Source: CAZMOK01 sp964567785 (GTDB lineage: Bacteria; Bacteroidota; Bacteroidia; Bacteroidales; JAGOPY01). From it: a stretch of 64,000 nt of DNA. The stretch spans positions 93,788 to 157,787 of the forward strand of contig CAZMOK010000001.1 in NCBI GenBank assembly GCA_964567785.1. The letters run 5' to 3'. The position numbers and the translations under genes are program-made. Every line of letters starts with the position of its first letter. Within the stretch, counting starts at the first letter, position 1. The notes beneath the pieces were generated by a model, which saw only the letters and a list, made by a program, of their open reading frames with translations, was not told the origin of the DNA and ran no database searches. Of the stretch, positions 26,411 to 34,975 are shown piece after piece.

Positions 26411-26935
26411 TTACCTGTCTTCCCATTCTTGTGTTACTGTGATCAACTCTGAAATATCAATGCCATTCTGAACAGCAACTTCCCTGAATTTTTCAAACGT
26501 TTTGGCCGGCATTCCCGGCTCACGGCTCAGGAACCAGAGCACGTTACCTGATCCACCGGTAACCAGGGCATACCTGTAGTCCTGGTTAGCAAGTACAAGG
26601 TAGTCGCTTTTGAAGGGCCAGAAAAACCTGACTTTAAGCCTTCCGGGCTTATCCGGGTCGGGCCTCCATGCTTTTCCTCTGATACTTTTCAGCTTTCCGT
26701 CAGGCGTATTCTTTCTTCCGCTGTTAATTACTTCGATCTTTCCGTCAGGTAAAATATCATAATTGGCCCTAATATTTACCAGGTTCCTTTCGGGAAAGAA
26801 TGGGAGGCGGTAGATCTCATACCAGGTGCCTGAATATTTTTGCAGGTCGAGCTCATTTACCGTCTGCATATTATCCTGTGATTTGCAATTTGCGAAAAGA
26901 ATAAGAATTAATATAACACCTGAAAACCGTATCAT
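26411..26935 (-). CDS. Blc-type lipocalin lipoprotein
   Basis: Outer-membrane lipocalin of the Blc family, thought to bind lipids, often under envelope stress. The ATG at 26935 opens a lipoprotein signal (MIRFSGVILILILFANCKS, with the cysteine as lipid site). The frame runs back to a TTG at 27031, but a -7 box at 26974-26981 lies inside that extension, so the short start is better. Lipocalin motif 1 is GTWYEIYRLPFFPER; NYDILPDGKIEVIN and RVRFFWPFKSDYLVLANQDYRYALV carry the later strands, and the ending FLSREPGMP matches the closing motif. Just upstream of phrB, and downstream of a TIGR01777 protein. Confidence 0.9.
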   Translation of the reverse strand: MIRFSGVILILILFANCKSQDNMQTVNELDLQKYSGTWYEIYRLPFFPERNLVNIRANYDILPDGKIEVINSGRKNTPDGKLKSIRGKAWRPDPDKPGRLKVRFFWPFKSDYLVLANQDYRYALVTGGSGNVLWFLSREPGMPAKTFEKFREVAVQNGIDISELITVTQEWEDR

Positions 26936-26973
26936 TTTTTTCAGATTATCTCCATGGCAGGGGAGCTTTTGAG

Positions 26974-26981
26974 CAAATATA
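26974..26981 (-). promoter_or_regulatory. -7 box for lipocalin-photolyase
   Basis: CAAATATA on the plus strand is TATATTTG on the minus strand, an exact -7 box, 39 bases from the lipocalin ATG. It lies between the epimerase stop and that ATG, so the lipocalin-phrB-bcp group has a possible own promoter. Confidence 0.5.
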
Positions 26982-27027
26982 AGCCGAAAGTTCGAAAAAG
27001 AAAAGTATTGAGGCCAGATGTTACCGG

Positions 27028-27936
27028 TCAATCCAGCAGGTCTTCAAGCGCCGGTTCCAGGTCGGGATAGTTGAAAGAGAAACCTGATTCCAGGAGTTTG
27101 TCGGGGTGTGCCCTCTGGCTCGCAAGAATAGTTTGGCGGGCCATTTTGCCGAAGACCATGACCAGTACAAAAGAGGGTACATGCATCCAGCTCGGGCGGT
27201 TCATAACCCGCCCCAGCGTGTTGAAAAAATCCTTCTGCATCAAAGGCTCTGGTGACGTTACGTTGAAACTGCCTTCCAGTTTGTTTTCAATAATATATTC
27301 TATTGCGCCTGCCACATCATCGATATGGACCCATGAGAGCCATTGTTTTCCGTTCCCCAGGTGGCCGCCAATGAAAAATCTCATCGGGGTGGTCACTTTA
27401 GCAAGCATACCTGAATTTGTCCCGAGCACAACACCAAACCTGGCATGGGCTACTTTCACATCAGTTTTCTTTAGCGGATCCAGTGAACCTTCCCATTCCG
27501 CTGTGAGGGTAGCCAGGAAACTGTCGTCACCGGGCACCTCCGACTTGTTACCGTAGTGGTTGATCCCGTAAATGCCTATGGCCGATGCCTGGACAATGAT
27601 CTCGGGCTTTGATTCAGCCTCTAAAACAGCTTTACAAAGTAAGTGCCCGGTATCGATCCGGCTTTCCCTGATTTCCTTTATTTTCTTCCCGGTCCATCGC
27701 CCACTGCTGATATCTTTTCCCGCAAGGTTGACTATACAGTCGACCTTTTCAACGAAAGGCACCAGGCTTTCCCAGTTTTCGCCATCCCACTCAAAGGTCC
27801 CGGTTCCGTCACCGAAAAGCGTTTCAGCCTTTTTCTTCGAGCGTGATACGGCAATAACGTCATGGCCCGACCGGGTGAGCCTTTGCATAACGTTGCTTCC
27901 TATAAATCCCGTAGCTCCTATTATTCCTATTCTCAT
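27028..27936 (-). CDS. TIGR01777-type NAD(P)-binding epimerase-like protein (YfcH)
   Basis: Atypical SDR of the TIGR01777/YfcH family: a Rossmann domain (GATGFIGSNVMQRL at residues 7-20, the GxxGxxG nucleotide site) plus the family's C-terminal domain (PSWMHVPSFVLVMVFGKMARQTILASQRAHPDKLLESGFSF). The substrate is not known for the family. QASAIGIYG replaces the usual active Ser-Tyr pattern and shows the YxxxK-like YGINHYGNKSE region. The length of 302 is normal. It opens a minus-strand run epimerase-lipocalin-photolyase-peroxiredoxin; in many bacteria this type of gene is near photolyase and light-response genes, which supports joint function. Confidence 0.9.
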   Translation of the reverse strand: MRIGIIGATGFIGSNVMQRLTRSGHDVIAVSRSKKKAETLFGDGTGTFEWDGENWESLVPFVEKVDCIVNLAGKDISSGRWTGKKIKEIRESRIDTGHLLCKAVLEAESKPEIIVQASAIGIYGINHYGNKSEVPGDDSFLATLTAEWEGSLDPLKKTDVKVAHARFGVVLGTNSGMLAKVTTPMRFFIGGHLGNGKQWLSWVHIDDVAGAIEYIIENKLEGSFNVTSPEPLMQKDFFNTLGRVMNRPSWMHVPSFVLVMVFGKMARQTILASQRAHPDKLLESGFSFNYPDLEPALEDLLD

Positions 27937-27955
27937 ATGCTATTTAAACAAAGCA

Positions 27956-27983
27956 GCCTGGTAAAGGTTTGGCAAAACCAGGC
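27956..27983 (-). terminator. Weak hairpin between T9SS gene and epimerase gene
   Basis: GCCTGGT (27956-27962) and ACCAGGC (27977-27983) form a 7-bp stem. It sits just after the minus-strand T9SS gene, but no good U tract follows, so it is at best a weak or factor-helped terminator. Confidence 0.35.
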
Positions 27984-28001
27984 ATTGTGCCCTGACAATT
28001 A

Positions 28002-30896
28002 TCAGAATCCGGCAACTTTACCGGTATAAATGCCGTTGGTTGTGGTTATCCTGATAATGTACATTCCTGTGGGAAGATTGCTTTCATTTTTATTTCTTCC
28101 CCATTGCAACTCATGATAACCTTTGCTCAACTTTCCTTTATAGATATTGGCCCTGAGCGATCCTGCGATGTTATAAAGGTCGATTGATACTTCGGAGGCC
28201 TCTTCCATTACAAATCCAATGTTTAGGATGTTCCTGAAAGGGTTAGGGTAAGCCCTCAGATCCAGTTTATTGCTGGTTAAATCGTCACCTGGTAAACCGG
28301 TCAGGGCATCAATACCGCCCGAGTAGCAGTACACTTTGCCCTGGCGGCCACCCACAACCATTTCGTGGCTGCCGTCGCCCACAATGTCGGGTATCGAACT
28401 GATTGCATCTATAGGTTCGCCGTAGTTGATGCTTTCCAGCTCCCCGCCGCCTGTCCCTTCAAGGAAGTAGGCTAAATTGCTTGAATACAGCGTGCCGATC
28501 AGCACGTCGTTGATACCGTCACCGTCGAGGTCGTTGGTCTTTGAGACGCACCATGATTTATCGGCCAATGGCTTGAACCACACGTTGGAGCCGTCGGTAC
28601 CGTCGAGCATAATGCCGTTGGTGCCGCTGTGTGCTACTAGTATGTCGCTGTAATCATCCCCGTTTACATCGTCCAGCACTTCGAAACGGAGTATTAGTTC
28701 ATTGCCGATTGTGGTGTTGTCGAAAGGGACGCCGCTGGTGGGGTCGATCAGGTAAATGTGGCCTCCGAAATCACCTGCAATGACATCTTCAATTCCGTCG
28801 CCGGTCACATCGTCGAGTTGCGCCAGGGCCCATACGGAGTTACCGTCCGGAATCCAGGTCCATTCGGTCTGGCCGGTGGACCCATTAATGCCCAGGACCC
28901 TGCCTTCATTTTCACTTTCATTGGAGGCACCGGCAAGCACATCAGGTACGTTGTCGCCGGTGAAATCCTCTATGCCTATCACAGAGAAGTTTGGCCCGCC
29001 GGTGAAGTTTTCCCAGATCGACTCACCGTCAGTCCCGTCGAGGCAATAGATCCTCTTGGGACCCGTATCGCTGCCGTCGTCCCCTGTTGCAGCAAGAACA
29101 TCAAGAATGCCGTCTTCGTTGTAGTCGTACAGGACATGTACCTGGTACACCCAGCCGCCGTCACCGTATTCGTCGGTTTCGTGTTTCCAGATCTGCTCGC
29201 CGGTCTTGCCAGAAAGGGCCACTATCGACCGGTCGCCCCAGGCTGTCCCTACAATGACATCATCAAAATCATCCCCGTCGATGTCGGGTATGGTTGTGAG
29301 GCTGTTCTGGTGGTAAAGGGAGCCGCCCACGATCTCAAATTCCCAGATCACATCGGCATCATCGTGCGAATTCCCGTTCAGGCAGCGGATCATGTAATCT
29401 TCCGAGCATACGATGACATCATCCACCTTGTCGCCGGTAATATCAGCAATGGATGTAATGGCTTTCGGGCTCATATCATCATCCTGTGGAATGAAATAGT
29501 ACCAGAGCGGGTCGCCTATGACCCAGTCTTTTTCGAGGCCCGCCCCTGAAAGGCTTACTTCGAACACTGACGGATCAGGGTCGTTGCTTGAAAGGGACAT
29601 GACGTCTGAATAGGCATCATCATCGATGGGATGGAACCATACCCCTATCTTAACTGTTTCGAGTGTGCCTATTTCAAGAGGAAGCTCTGTGCCGTCATCC
29701 AGGCTGAAATCGGTTGTGGCAAAGGCGATATCGCTGATGACCAGGTCTTCACTGCCGTTGTTCTGCACTTCAAGGAACCATCTCTTAAAGGCTTTGACCC
29801 TGACGAGCCCGTAGTCATGCGAGCTTGCAGATGCCAGCAGGTTCGGACCTGATACGATGCCGTGCCCGGAGAGGAGTACGTTCACATTCGGGTTTACAGG
29901 GTCGGTGCTCTGTACCGTGATGGAGGTGTTGAGCGGATCAGGATCAGTGGGTGTAAAGGTTACCGGAATGGTTTCCGATGCTCCCGGGGTTATCGTGACA
30001 GGGGGCGTAAAAGTGGTTGTGACCGGCTCCCCGGATGGGATGCTGATCCCTGTGATCTCCAGGTCGGCCGAGCCGGTGTTCTGTACCTCCATGTCCCATG
30101 TCGAAGACTGGCCTATGACTACATTCCCGTAATCATGAAAGGTTACCGGCAGATTCACCTGAGGTGTCCCTGCGCCATAAAGATCGACTTTATAAAGGGT
30201 GCTTTCAATGCCAATACCGCCGTCAACGTACCAGAGGTACTGGCCGTCGTAAGTAACACCGGCAGGCTTGATGTTTTCCGATTCGTGGCTTTCGATGAGG
30301 TTTCCCGACTGGTCGACCTTGTACAGCATATTTGCATTGTAATCAGCAATCCAGAGGTTATCGCTTTCCTTGCAGATGGCCCAGGGCTGTTCGTTGGGGC
30401 TGGGAAACTGGGTAATGATAGTACCCTGGTCGTCGAGCTTGTAAACCATTCCATCGGGATCGTAGTAGCAGCAGACCCAGAAGTCGCCGTTGTCGTATTC
30501 AATACCTGAATGGTAGGTTGCGGGCAGGTCGAATTGCGATATGAGTGCGCCTGCATCGTCAAACTCAACTGCAATGGCCGGAGTGTAAGAACCGGTGCGG
30601 TCGGTGGTCCAGAAATTGGTACCGTCGTGCGACAGGCCGTAGCTGTCTTCGTGCGGGCCGGCACAGTGGAGGGTGTAGCTGCCATCCGTCGGGTCTATCT
30701 GGTAGATGAGGTTATCATCGCCCGGAGCTGCATACAGGCCGCTGTATAGATAAGTGCCGTCCCATGTAAGGCCCGAGGCTTTGCCCGGAATAGTATAGGA
30801 GGCAATGATCGACCATTCACGTGTGTTCTGGGCTTGTGTCAGGTAAGTTCCTGAGAACAATGAGATAATTGTCAGCAGTAGCGTAAGTTTTTTCAT
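28002..30896 (-). CDS. T9SS propeller protein with choice-of-anchor D-type domains
   Basis: Large secreted protein of unknown ligand. The signal peptide is MKKLTLLLTIISLFSGTYLTQAQ. The first 240 residues form a propeller-like sensor part (SGLTWDGTYLYSG, YGLSHDGTNFWTTDRTG, GVTYDGQYLWYVDGG). Two ASPM-SPD-2-Hydin-like beta domains follow (DYGNVVIGQSSTWDMEVQN and HDYGLVRVKAFKRWFLEVQN). The second half is an FG-GAP/PQQ-like propeller (DITGDKVDDVIVCSED, DIDGDDFDDVIVGT, DVTGDGIEDVIAGDF and others, with DxDGDDxxD calcium loops). A T9SS sorting domain ends it (AYPNPFRNILNIG). Near-match -7 box at 30944-30951. Confidence 0.87.
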   Translation of the reverse strand: MKKLTLLLTIISLFSGTYLTQAQNTREWSIIASYTIPGKASGLTWDGTYLYSGLYAAPGDDNLIYQIDPTDGSYTLHCAGPHEDSYGLSHDGTNFWTTDRTGSYTPAIAVEFDDAGALISQFDLPATYHSGIEYDNGDFWVCCYYDPDGMVYKLDDQGTIITQFPSPNEQPWAICKESDNLWIADYNANMLYKVDQSGNLIESHESENIKPAGVTYDGQYLWYVDGGIGIESTLYKVDLYGAGTPQVNLPVTFHDYGNVVIGQSSTWDMEVQNTGSADLEITGISIPSGEPVTTTFTPPVTITPGASETIPVTFTPTDPDPLNTSITVQSTDPVNPNVNVLLSGHGIVSGPNLLASASSHDYGLVRVKAFKRWFLEVQNNGSEDLVISDIAFATTDFSLDDGTELPLEIGTLETVKIGVWFHPIDDDAYSDVMSLSSNDPDPSVFEVSLSGAGLEKDWVIGDPLWYYFIPQDDDMSPKAITSIADITGDKVDDVIVCSEDYMIRCLNGNSHDDADVIWEFEIVGGSLYHQNSLTTIPDIDGDDFDDVIVGTAWGDRSIVALSGKTGEQIWKHETDEYGDGGWVYQVHVLYDYNEDGILDVLAATGDDGSDTGPKRIYCLDGTDGESIWENFTGGPNFSVIGIEDFTGDNVPDVLAGASNESENEGRVLGINGSTGQTEWTWIPDGNSVWALAQLDDVTGDGIEDVIAGDFGGHIYLIDPTSGVPFDNTTIGNELILRFEVLDDVNGDDYSDILVAHSGTNGIMLDGTDGSNVWFKPLADKSWCVSKTNDLDGDGINDVLIGTLYSSNLAYFLEGTGGGELESINYGEPIDAISSIPDIVGDGSHEMVVGGRQGKVYCYSGGIDALTGLPGDDLTSNKLDLRAYPNPFRNILNIGFVMEEASEVSIDLYNIAGSLRANIYKGKLSKGYHELQWGRNKNESNLPTGMYIIRITTTNGIYTGKVAGF

Positions 30897-31001
30897 CAGG
30901 ATTACGGTTTTAGCTTGGTTGCAGGTTGTTTTTTTTAAGCCCTTAAAGGTAAGAAAATGATCTCATTTTAAATAGTTGGGGCACCCTGAGGGTTTGATGA
31001 T

Positions 31002-31009
31002 TATTTTTG
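31002..31009 (+). promoter_or_regulatory. -7 box for the MATE exporter gene
   Basis: TATTTTTG is an exact TAnnTTTG box, 22 bases before the TTG start at 31032. A TTG lies 23 bases upstream (30976-30978), slightly too far for the standard spacer. Confidence 0.5.
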
Positions 31010-31031
31010 CCGGGCCAATCAGGAAAAGAAA

Positions 31032-32363
31032 TTGGATACTGTAATATCATACAAGAGGATCTGGAACATTGCCTGGCCAATAATACTGGGGAGCGTTGCG
31101 CAGAACCTGATCAATGTCACTGACACTGCTTTTCTTGGCAGGGTGGGGGAGATCGCCCTTGGTGCGGGTGCCATAGGCGGCATTTATTATTTCACAGCCG
31201 TGATGCTTGCCTGGGGCTTTGGGATAGGCATGCAGATCATTGTGGCCAGGCGGTTTGGTGAGGATAAGTTCACGGAGATAGGCAAGACCGTGGAGCATGG
31301 GCTTTATTTCCTTTTGCCGCTGGCTGTCCTGGTATTTACCACAATGAAATTCCTTTCCGACGATGTGATGCTTTTCATCATCAAATCGGAGGATATATAC
31401 AGGGAAACCATCAATTACATCAACTACCGCAGCTATGGCATTTTCCTGGTTTACATCAACATACTTTTCAGGGGCTTTTACGTGGGCATTGCACGCACCC
31501 GGGTGATCACCTGGACTACGGCCGTGCTGGCGGCGGTGAACATATTTTTCGACTGGTGCCTGATATTCGGGAATTTAGGGTTCCCCGAGATGGGTATAGA
31601 GGGGGCAGCGCTGGCTTCTGTGATCGCTGAGATCACGGCAACCCTGTTCTTTATCGTATACACCGTAGTAAAGGTGCCTCTTGCCAAATACCAGCTCTTC
31701 CGCTTTGCGAAATTCAGCCGTGAATTATACTTCAGGGTGATCAGGATCTCACTGCCGATGATGCTGCAGAATTTCATTTCCCTTTCGGCCTGGCTCACCT
31801 TCTTTTTGTTTGTGGAGAAGATGGGAGAAACTCAGCTTGCCATCTCCAATATCATCAGGAGCTTTTACGTGGTGCTGATGATACCCATGTGGGGCTTTTC
31901 CTCGGCCACCAACACCCTTGTGAGTTTTCTCATCGGCAAGGGCAGGAGGGACGAAGTGATGCCTCTTATTTATAAAGTGTTGATACTTTGCCTTTCCGGG
32001 GTTGCTTTCATCGTATCCTTCGGCTTTATCTTCCCGGATGCTGCGCTCAGGATCTACACCAACAACCCTGAACTTATAGAGCTTGCCCGGCCCGTGTTGT
32101 ATGTGGTGAATGTGGCCGCGCTGATGCTTTCCTCCGCCTTTATCTTCTTCAACGGGGTGTCAGGTACCGGCAAGACCCAGGTCTCTTTCACCATTGAGGT
32201 GATCGTGCTGTTGCTGTACCTGGTTTTTAACTATTTCCTGGTGTATGTTTTGGAGAGCTCCATCGAGTTCGTCTGGATGTCGGAATACCTTTACGCCGGC
32301 TTGCTGGGGCTCTTGTCCTATCTTTATCTTAAGACGGGGAGGTGGAGGGAGACGGTGGTTTAA
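31032..32363 (+). CDS. MATE family efflux transporter
   Basis: Inner-membrane exporter that uses a sodium or proton gradient to expel drugs or metabolites. The start is a TTG at 31032 (MDTVISYKRIWNIAWPIILGS), 22 bases after a -7 box; no nearby ATG starts as well. The sequence shows the MATE pattern with about twelve hydrophobic segments and the motif IALGAGAIGGIYYFTAVMLAWGFGIGMQIIVARRFGE in the first half and the mirrored FYVVLMIPMWGFSSATNTLVSFLIGKGRRDE in the second. 443 residues is normal. It is followed by the heptamer repeat region rather than by another gene on its strand. Substrate unknown. Confidence 0.9.
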   Translation: MDTVISYKRIWNIAWPIILGSVAQNLINVTDTAFLGRVGEIALGAGAIGGIYYFTAVMLAWGFGIGMQIIVARRFGEDKFTEIGKTVEHGLYFLLPLAVLVFTTMKFLSDDVMLFIIKSEDIYRETINYINYRSYGIFLVYINILFRGFYVGIARTRVITWTTAVLAAVNIFFDWCLIFGNLGFPEMGIEGAALASVIAEITATLFFIVYTVVKVPLAKYQLFRFAKFSRELYFRVIRISLPMMLQNFISLSAWLTFFLFVEKMGETQLAISNIIRSFYVVLMIPMWGFSSATNTLVSFLIGKGRRDEVMPLIYKVLILCLSGVAFIVSFGFIFPDAALRIYTNNPELIELARPVLYVVNVAALMLSSAFIFFNGVSGTGKTQVSFTIEVIVLLLYLVFNYFLVYVLESSIEFVWMSEYLYAGLLGLLSYLYLKTGRWRETVV

Positions 32364-32365
32364 AG

Positions 32366-32399
32366 AGAGCTTAGAGTTTAGAGCTTAGAGTTGAGATGG
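32366..32399. repeat. Short heptamer array after the MATE gene
   Basis: Units AGAGCTT, AGAGTTT, AGAGCTT, AGAGTTG follow one another at exactly 7-bp spacing from 32366, with a degenerate fifth unit. It starts three bases after the MATE stop codon. Its register is one base off that of the larger array at 32500. Confidence 0.8.
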
Positions 32400-32499
32400 T
32401 CTTAAATTAATCTTTTGTATTCGTTTCATCTGTGTTCTCTTGGCTTATTGCTTTTGGTATATTGTCATTATTGTCAAATTGTCTTCATTGTCAAGATAG

Positions 32500-32709
32500 G
32501 TGCTGGGTACTAGGTCCTGGGTGCTGGGTGCTGGGAAATCCGTGAATGGTGAAGTGTGAGGTGTGAAGCGTGAAGTGTTTAATTCATTGATAGTTGATAA
32601 TCGATAATTGTTAATTGCTTCGTGCTTCTTACCTACTGACCTTCAGTATTTTAATTATTAATTATTAATTGTTCATTGTTCATTGTTCATTGTTCATTGT
32701 TCATTAACT
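32500..32709. repeat. Drifting heptamer array, 30 units in one register
   Basis: From 32500 the sequence divides into 7-mers without one insertion or deletion: GTGCTGG-type units (32500-32534), GTGAAGT-type units (32542-32576), TAGTTGA/TAATTGT-type units (32591-32618), less regular units to 32653, ATTATTA twice (32654-32667) and ATTGTTC five times (32668-32702). Neighbouring units differ by one or two bases, but the first and last unit share almost nothing. The array lies between convergent genes and runs into the 3' end of the SDR gene at 32687, giving it its last codons and stop. It is not a CRISPR array: no constant repeat, no 30-bp spacers. Confidence 0.85.
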
Positions 32710-33685
32710 CCGCTGCGAGTTTTTCCGACAACCCCCACAACCGCTTCCCGTTCTCCGGGTCCGTCGCTTTGCCGTCCATCTCCCTCCTCGACATAAGAAA
32801 GAGGTAATCTTTGGCCTTACCCTCCACATCATTTGAAGCAGCCAAATAAACAACAGGCTCAGAGGCCTTTTCAGGGGATTTGAAGAAGATCGAGAATACC
32901 AGCCGCATCAGGGGCTTGAATACCGCCGGGGCCTCGCGGGCTATGTTGGAGTTCACGGGGCCCGGACAAAGCGCAAAGACCGAACAGTTTACCTGCCCGT
33001 TTTTGTTGATCCTCCTCTCCAGCTCATTGGCAAAGGTGACCAGCAGCAGCTTGTAGTAACCGTACAGCGAAACGCTCTCACCGATAGAAAACTCCCTGTA
33101 CTTACCAAACCCTCCCCAGTCGTACTCTTTTGGGTTCCGGTGGCTCTCCGAAGCCACAAAGATGATCCTGGGCAACCCGTGATCGCTGCTCCTGATGCAG
33201 CCCTTATCGATCAGCGCGTTCACCAGCAGGAACTTGGCCATGTAGTTCACCATGAACATCTGGTCGAGGCCCTGCGGGGTTTTCCGGCTCTTTTTCGCCA
33301 CTACGGCAGCATTACAGATCAGGATATCGGCGGTGCCAAATTCGGACTGGAAATTGTTGACAAAGCTTTTTATCGATCCGGCATCCGAAAGGTCAACATG
33401 GAGCATATGGATCTTTTCCGAGCCGCTTTTCTCCTTCACCAGCTCACCCTTTCCTGGGATGCCGCTCCTCACGGCCATCACAACCTCGGCGCCTCTTTTT
33501 GCCAGTTCGGTAGCTGTGGCCAGTCCCAGCCCGGAACTTGAACCTGTTATCAGCACTCTTTTTCCGTCCAGGCGGTCGCTTTCGGTCAGACTGCCGATAC
33601 GTTCATTTTTTTTGAAAAGATCTGCTATGCCGGTATAGATAGCCTTGACCGGGCTCTGATATTTTTCTTCCCTGTTCTGCTTCAT
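32687..33685 (-). CDS. Short-chain dehydrogenase/reductase (retinol dehydrogenase-like)
   Basis: NAD(P)-dependent SDR oxidoreductase, substrate unknown. The cofactor motif TGSSSGLG is at residues 47-54, the NAA-V element at ICNAAV (123-128), the active serine in FVASES (near 179-181) and the catalytic YxxxK as Y208/K212 (YGYYK). A 40-residue N-terminal extension precedes the Rossmann fold. It is close in plan to the SDR at 37168-38178: same extension, same MFMVNY segment and catalytic residues at the same numbers (Y208/K212), so they are paralogues. It is third in the unit DUF1214-sulfotransferase-SDR (12-base gap). The final MNNEQ and stop are encoded by the heptamer array. Confidence 0.88.
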   Translation of the reverse strand: MKQNREEKYQSPVKAIYTGIADLFKKNERIGSLTESDRLDGKRVLITGSSSGLGLATATELAKRGAEVVMAVRSGIPGKGELVKEKSGSEKIHMLHVDLSDAGSIKSFVNNFQSEFGTADILICNAAVVAKKSRKTPQGLDQMFMVNYMAKFLLVNALIDKGCIRSSDHGLPRIIFVASESHRNPKEYDWGGFGKYREFSIGESVSLYGYYKLLLVTFANELERRINKNGQVNCSVFALCPGPVNSNIAREAPAVFKPLMRLVFSIFFKSPEKASEPVVYLAASNDVEGKAKDYLFLMSRREMDGKATDPENGKRLWGLSEKLAAELMNNEQ

Positions 33686-33697
33686 CAGTTAGCTATG

Positions 33698-34975
33698 TTA
33701 GGAGTTTTCAATGAAAGCGCCGGTTACCAACCCCTTTTTGATCTTGTTGTGAAAGTGTTCGTAACCGTCTACAAATCTAAGTATCTCAGCTTCAGTGAGG
33801 CCAAAATCGCCCGGGGTGTAAACATGACGGCCGTATTTACCCTGCGGGTTGTTGTATTCCGTCTGAAGGAAACGCTGCGTCTGTTCTTCTGAAATGCCGC
33901 CCAGGTCTGAGTAAAGCTCTTTCAGCAAAGGGAAAGGGTCTTTTGAAAAGGTTGTGTAATTGATATCGGTGAACCGGTTGTCATTGCCGGCTTCGTTGCG
34001 ATATTCATAGCCTTTTCCCAGGATAAAACCGGTTTTGCGTACCCAGTGCGAGGCCACATCCTCCAGCCTCACATCGTTGCTGAAGATCATCCGGCTGTGC
34101 GATACCATGCTCAGGAAAGATGGGATCGCCTCGTCGAGCCGGCGGTGGGTCCAGAGATATTTTACGTTCCCGTAATACTTGTCGACAAGGTGCAGGAACT
34201 CCAGGTGGTGCGGTGATTTCAGGACCCAGCGCTTACCGGGCCGCTGCCACTGCAGGAACTTCAACAGCTTAACGGCGTACTCGTAGGCAGCCGACTGGTC
34301 TGAGGTCTCCAGCCAGGTGGAGTAGGAGGGAACGTTCATGGTCGCCTCGGGGGTGGTGCTCAGAAAGCTTACATCCAGGAGCAGGATATCTTCCTCCGGG
34401 GCATTGTATTCAACGGGATGGATGGAGAAAAAGCCGGGCGCCATGATCTTCAGGGCGTTTTCACTGGTTTTGGCCGCCCTCACTCGTTTCTCTTTTTTTC
34501 TGAACGCCCTGTTCATCGGAACGGGATTGATGGCCTCCCAGCTCAGCAACGACCTGTTATCGGGATCGGATGCCAGAAGGCGGTGCAGTTTGGTGGTACC
34601 TGTCCGTTGAGCCCCTATGATCATGTACATGGGGTAGAGCTCCCTGTCGAGTATTTCAGGATGTTCTTTGAACCATTGCTCTGCTCTGAGGCGGATGCTC
34701 AGCAGGTTGACCATCCGCTGGCGCGTTATGAATATCCCTGCAGGGTGCAGACCTGCTTCACCGATTACCGATTCCAGCAGCCTGTCGAGGGGCTCATCAT
34801 TAAAGTCTTTGCCCAGGTCTTTCAGCCCGGTGCTCCTTCTTGCTGTTTTTATAAGATCGTCTTTGTCAAGGCTTCGCCTGATGTCGGTCCCAGTCAGCCT
34901 CCATAACTTGTTGAGTAATTTGAACCAGGCCGGCCTTTTGTCGAAATCGGTGGAACGCACAATCTTATTTTTCAC
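33698..34975 (-). CDS. Sulfotransferase family protein
   Basis: Probable PAPS-dependent sulfotransferase acting on an unknown hydroxylated metabolite or lipid. The 5'-phosphosulfate loop is GAQRTGTTKL at residues 121-130, and a second signature, PGKRWVLKSPHHLEFL, matches the 3'-phosphate-binding region (KSPxHLxxL) of the Sulfotransfer_3 family. No signal peptide or membrane segment is seen. The 425-residue length is larger than the 250-350 residues of many such enzymes because of a long N-terminal helical part. It overlaps the DUF1214 gene by 11 bases and is followed 12 bases later by an SDR, so the three are translationally linked. Confidence 0.88.
   Translation of the reverse strand: MKNKIVRSTDFDKRPAWFKLLNKLWRLTGTDIRRSLDKDDLIKTARRSTGLKDLGKDFNDEPLDRLLESVIGEAGLHPAGIFITRQRMVNLLSIRLRAEQWFKEHPEILDRELYPMYMIIGAQRTGTTKLHRLLASDPDNRSLLSWEAINPVPMNRAFRKKEKRVRAAKTSENALKIMAPGFFSIHPVEYNAPEEDILLLDVSFLSTTPEATMNVPSYSTWLETSDQSAAYEYAVKLLKFLQWQRPGKRWVLKSPHHLEFLHLVDKYYGNVKYLWTHRRLDEAIPSFLSMVSHSRMIFSNDVRLEDVASHWVRKTGFILGKGYEYRNEAGNDNRFTDINYTTFSKDPFPLLKELYSDLGGISEEQTQRFLQTEYNNPQGKYGRHVYTPGDFGLTEAEILRFVDGYEHFHNKIKKGLVTGAFIENS

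Noticed and set aside
26411..27031. Longer start for the lipocalin at a TTG
   Set aside because: The extension crosses a -7 box and would place the lipoprotein signal in the middle of the protein.
29862..30509. Plus-strand frame of 215 codons
   Set aside because: Antisense to the T9SS propeller gene; the open frame results from its biased codon use.
32500..32709. Possible CRISPR array
   Set aside because: The units are 7 bp with no spacers and no constant repeat, and there are no cas genes in the window.
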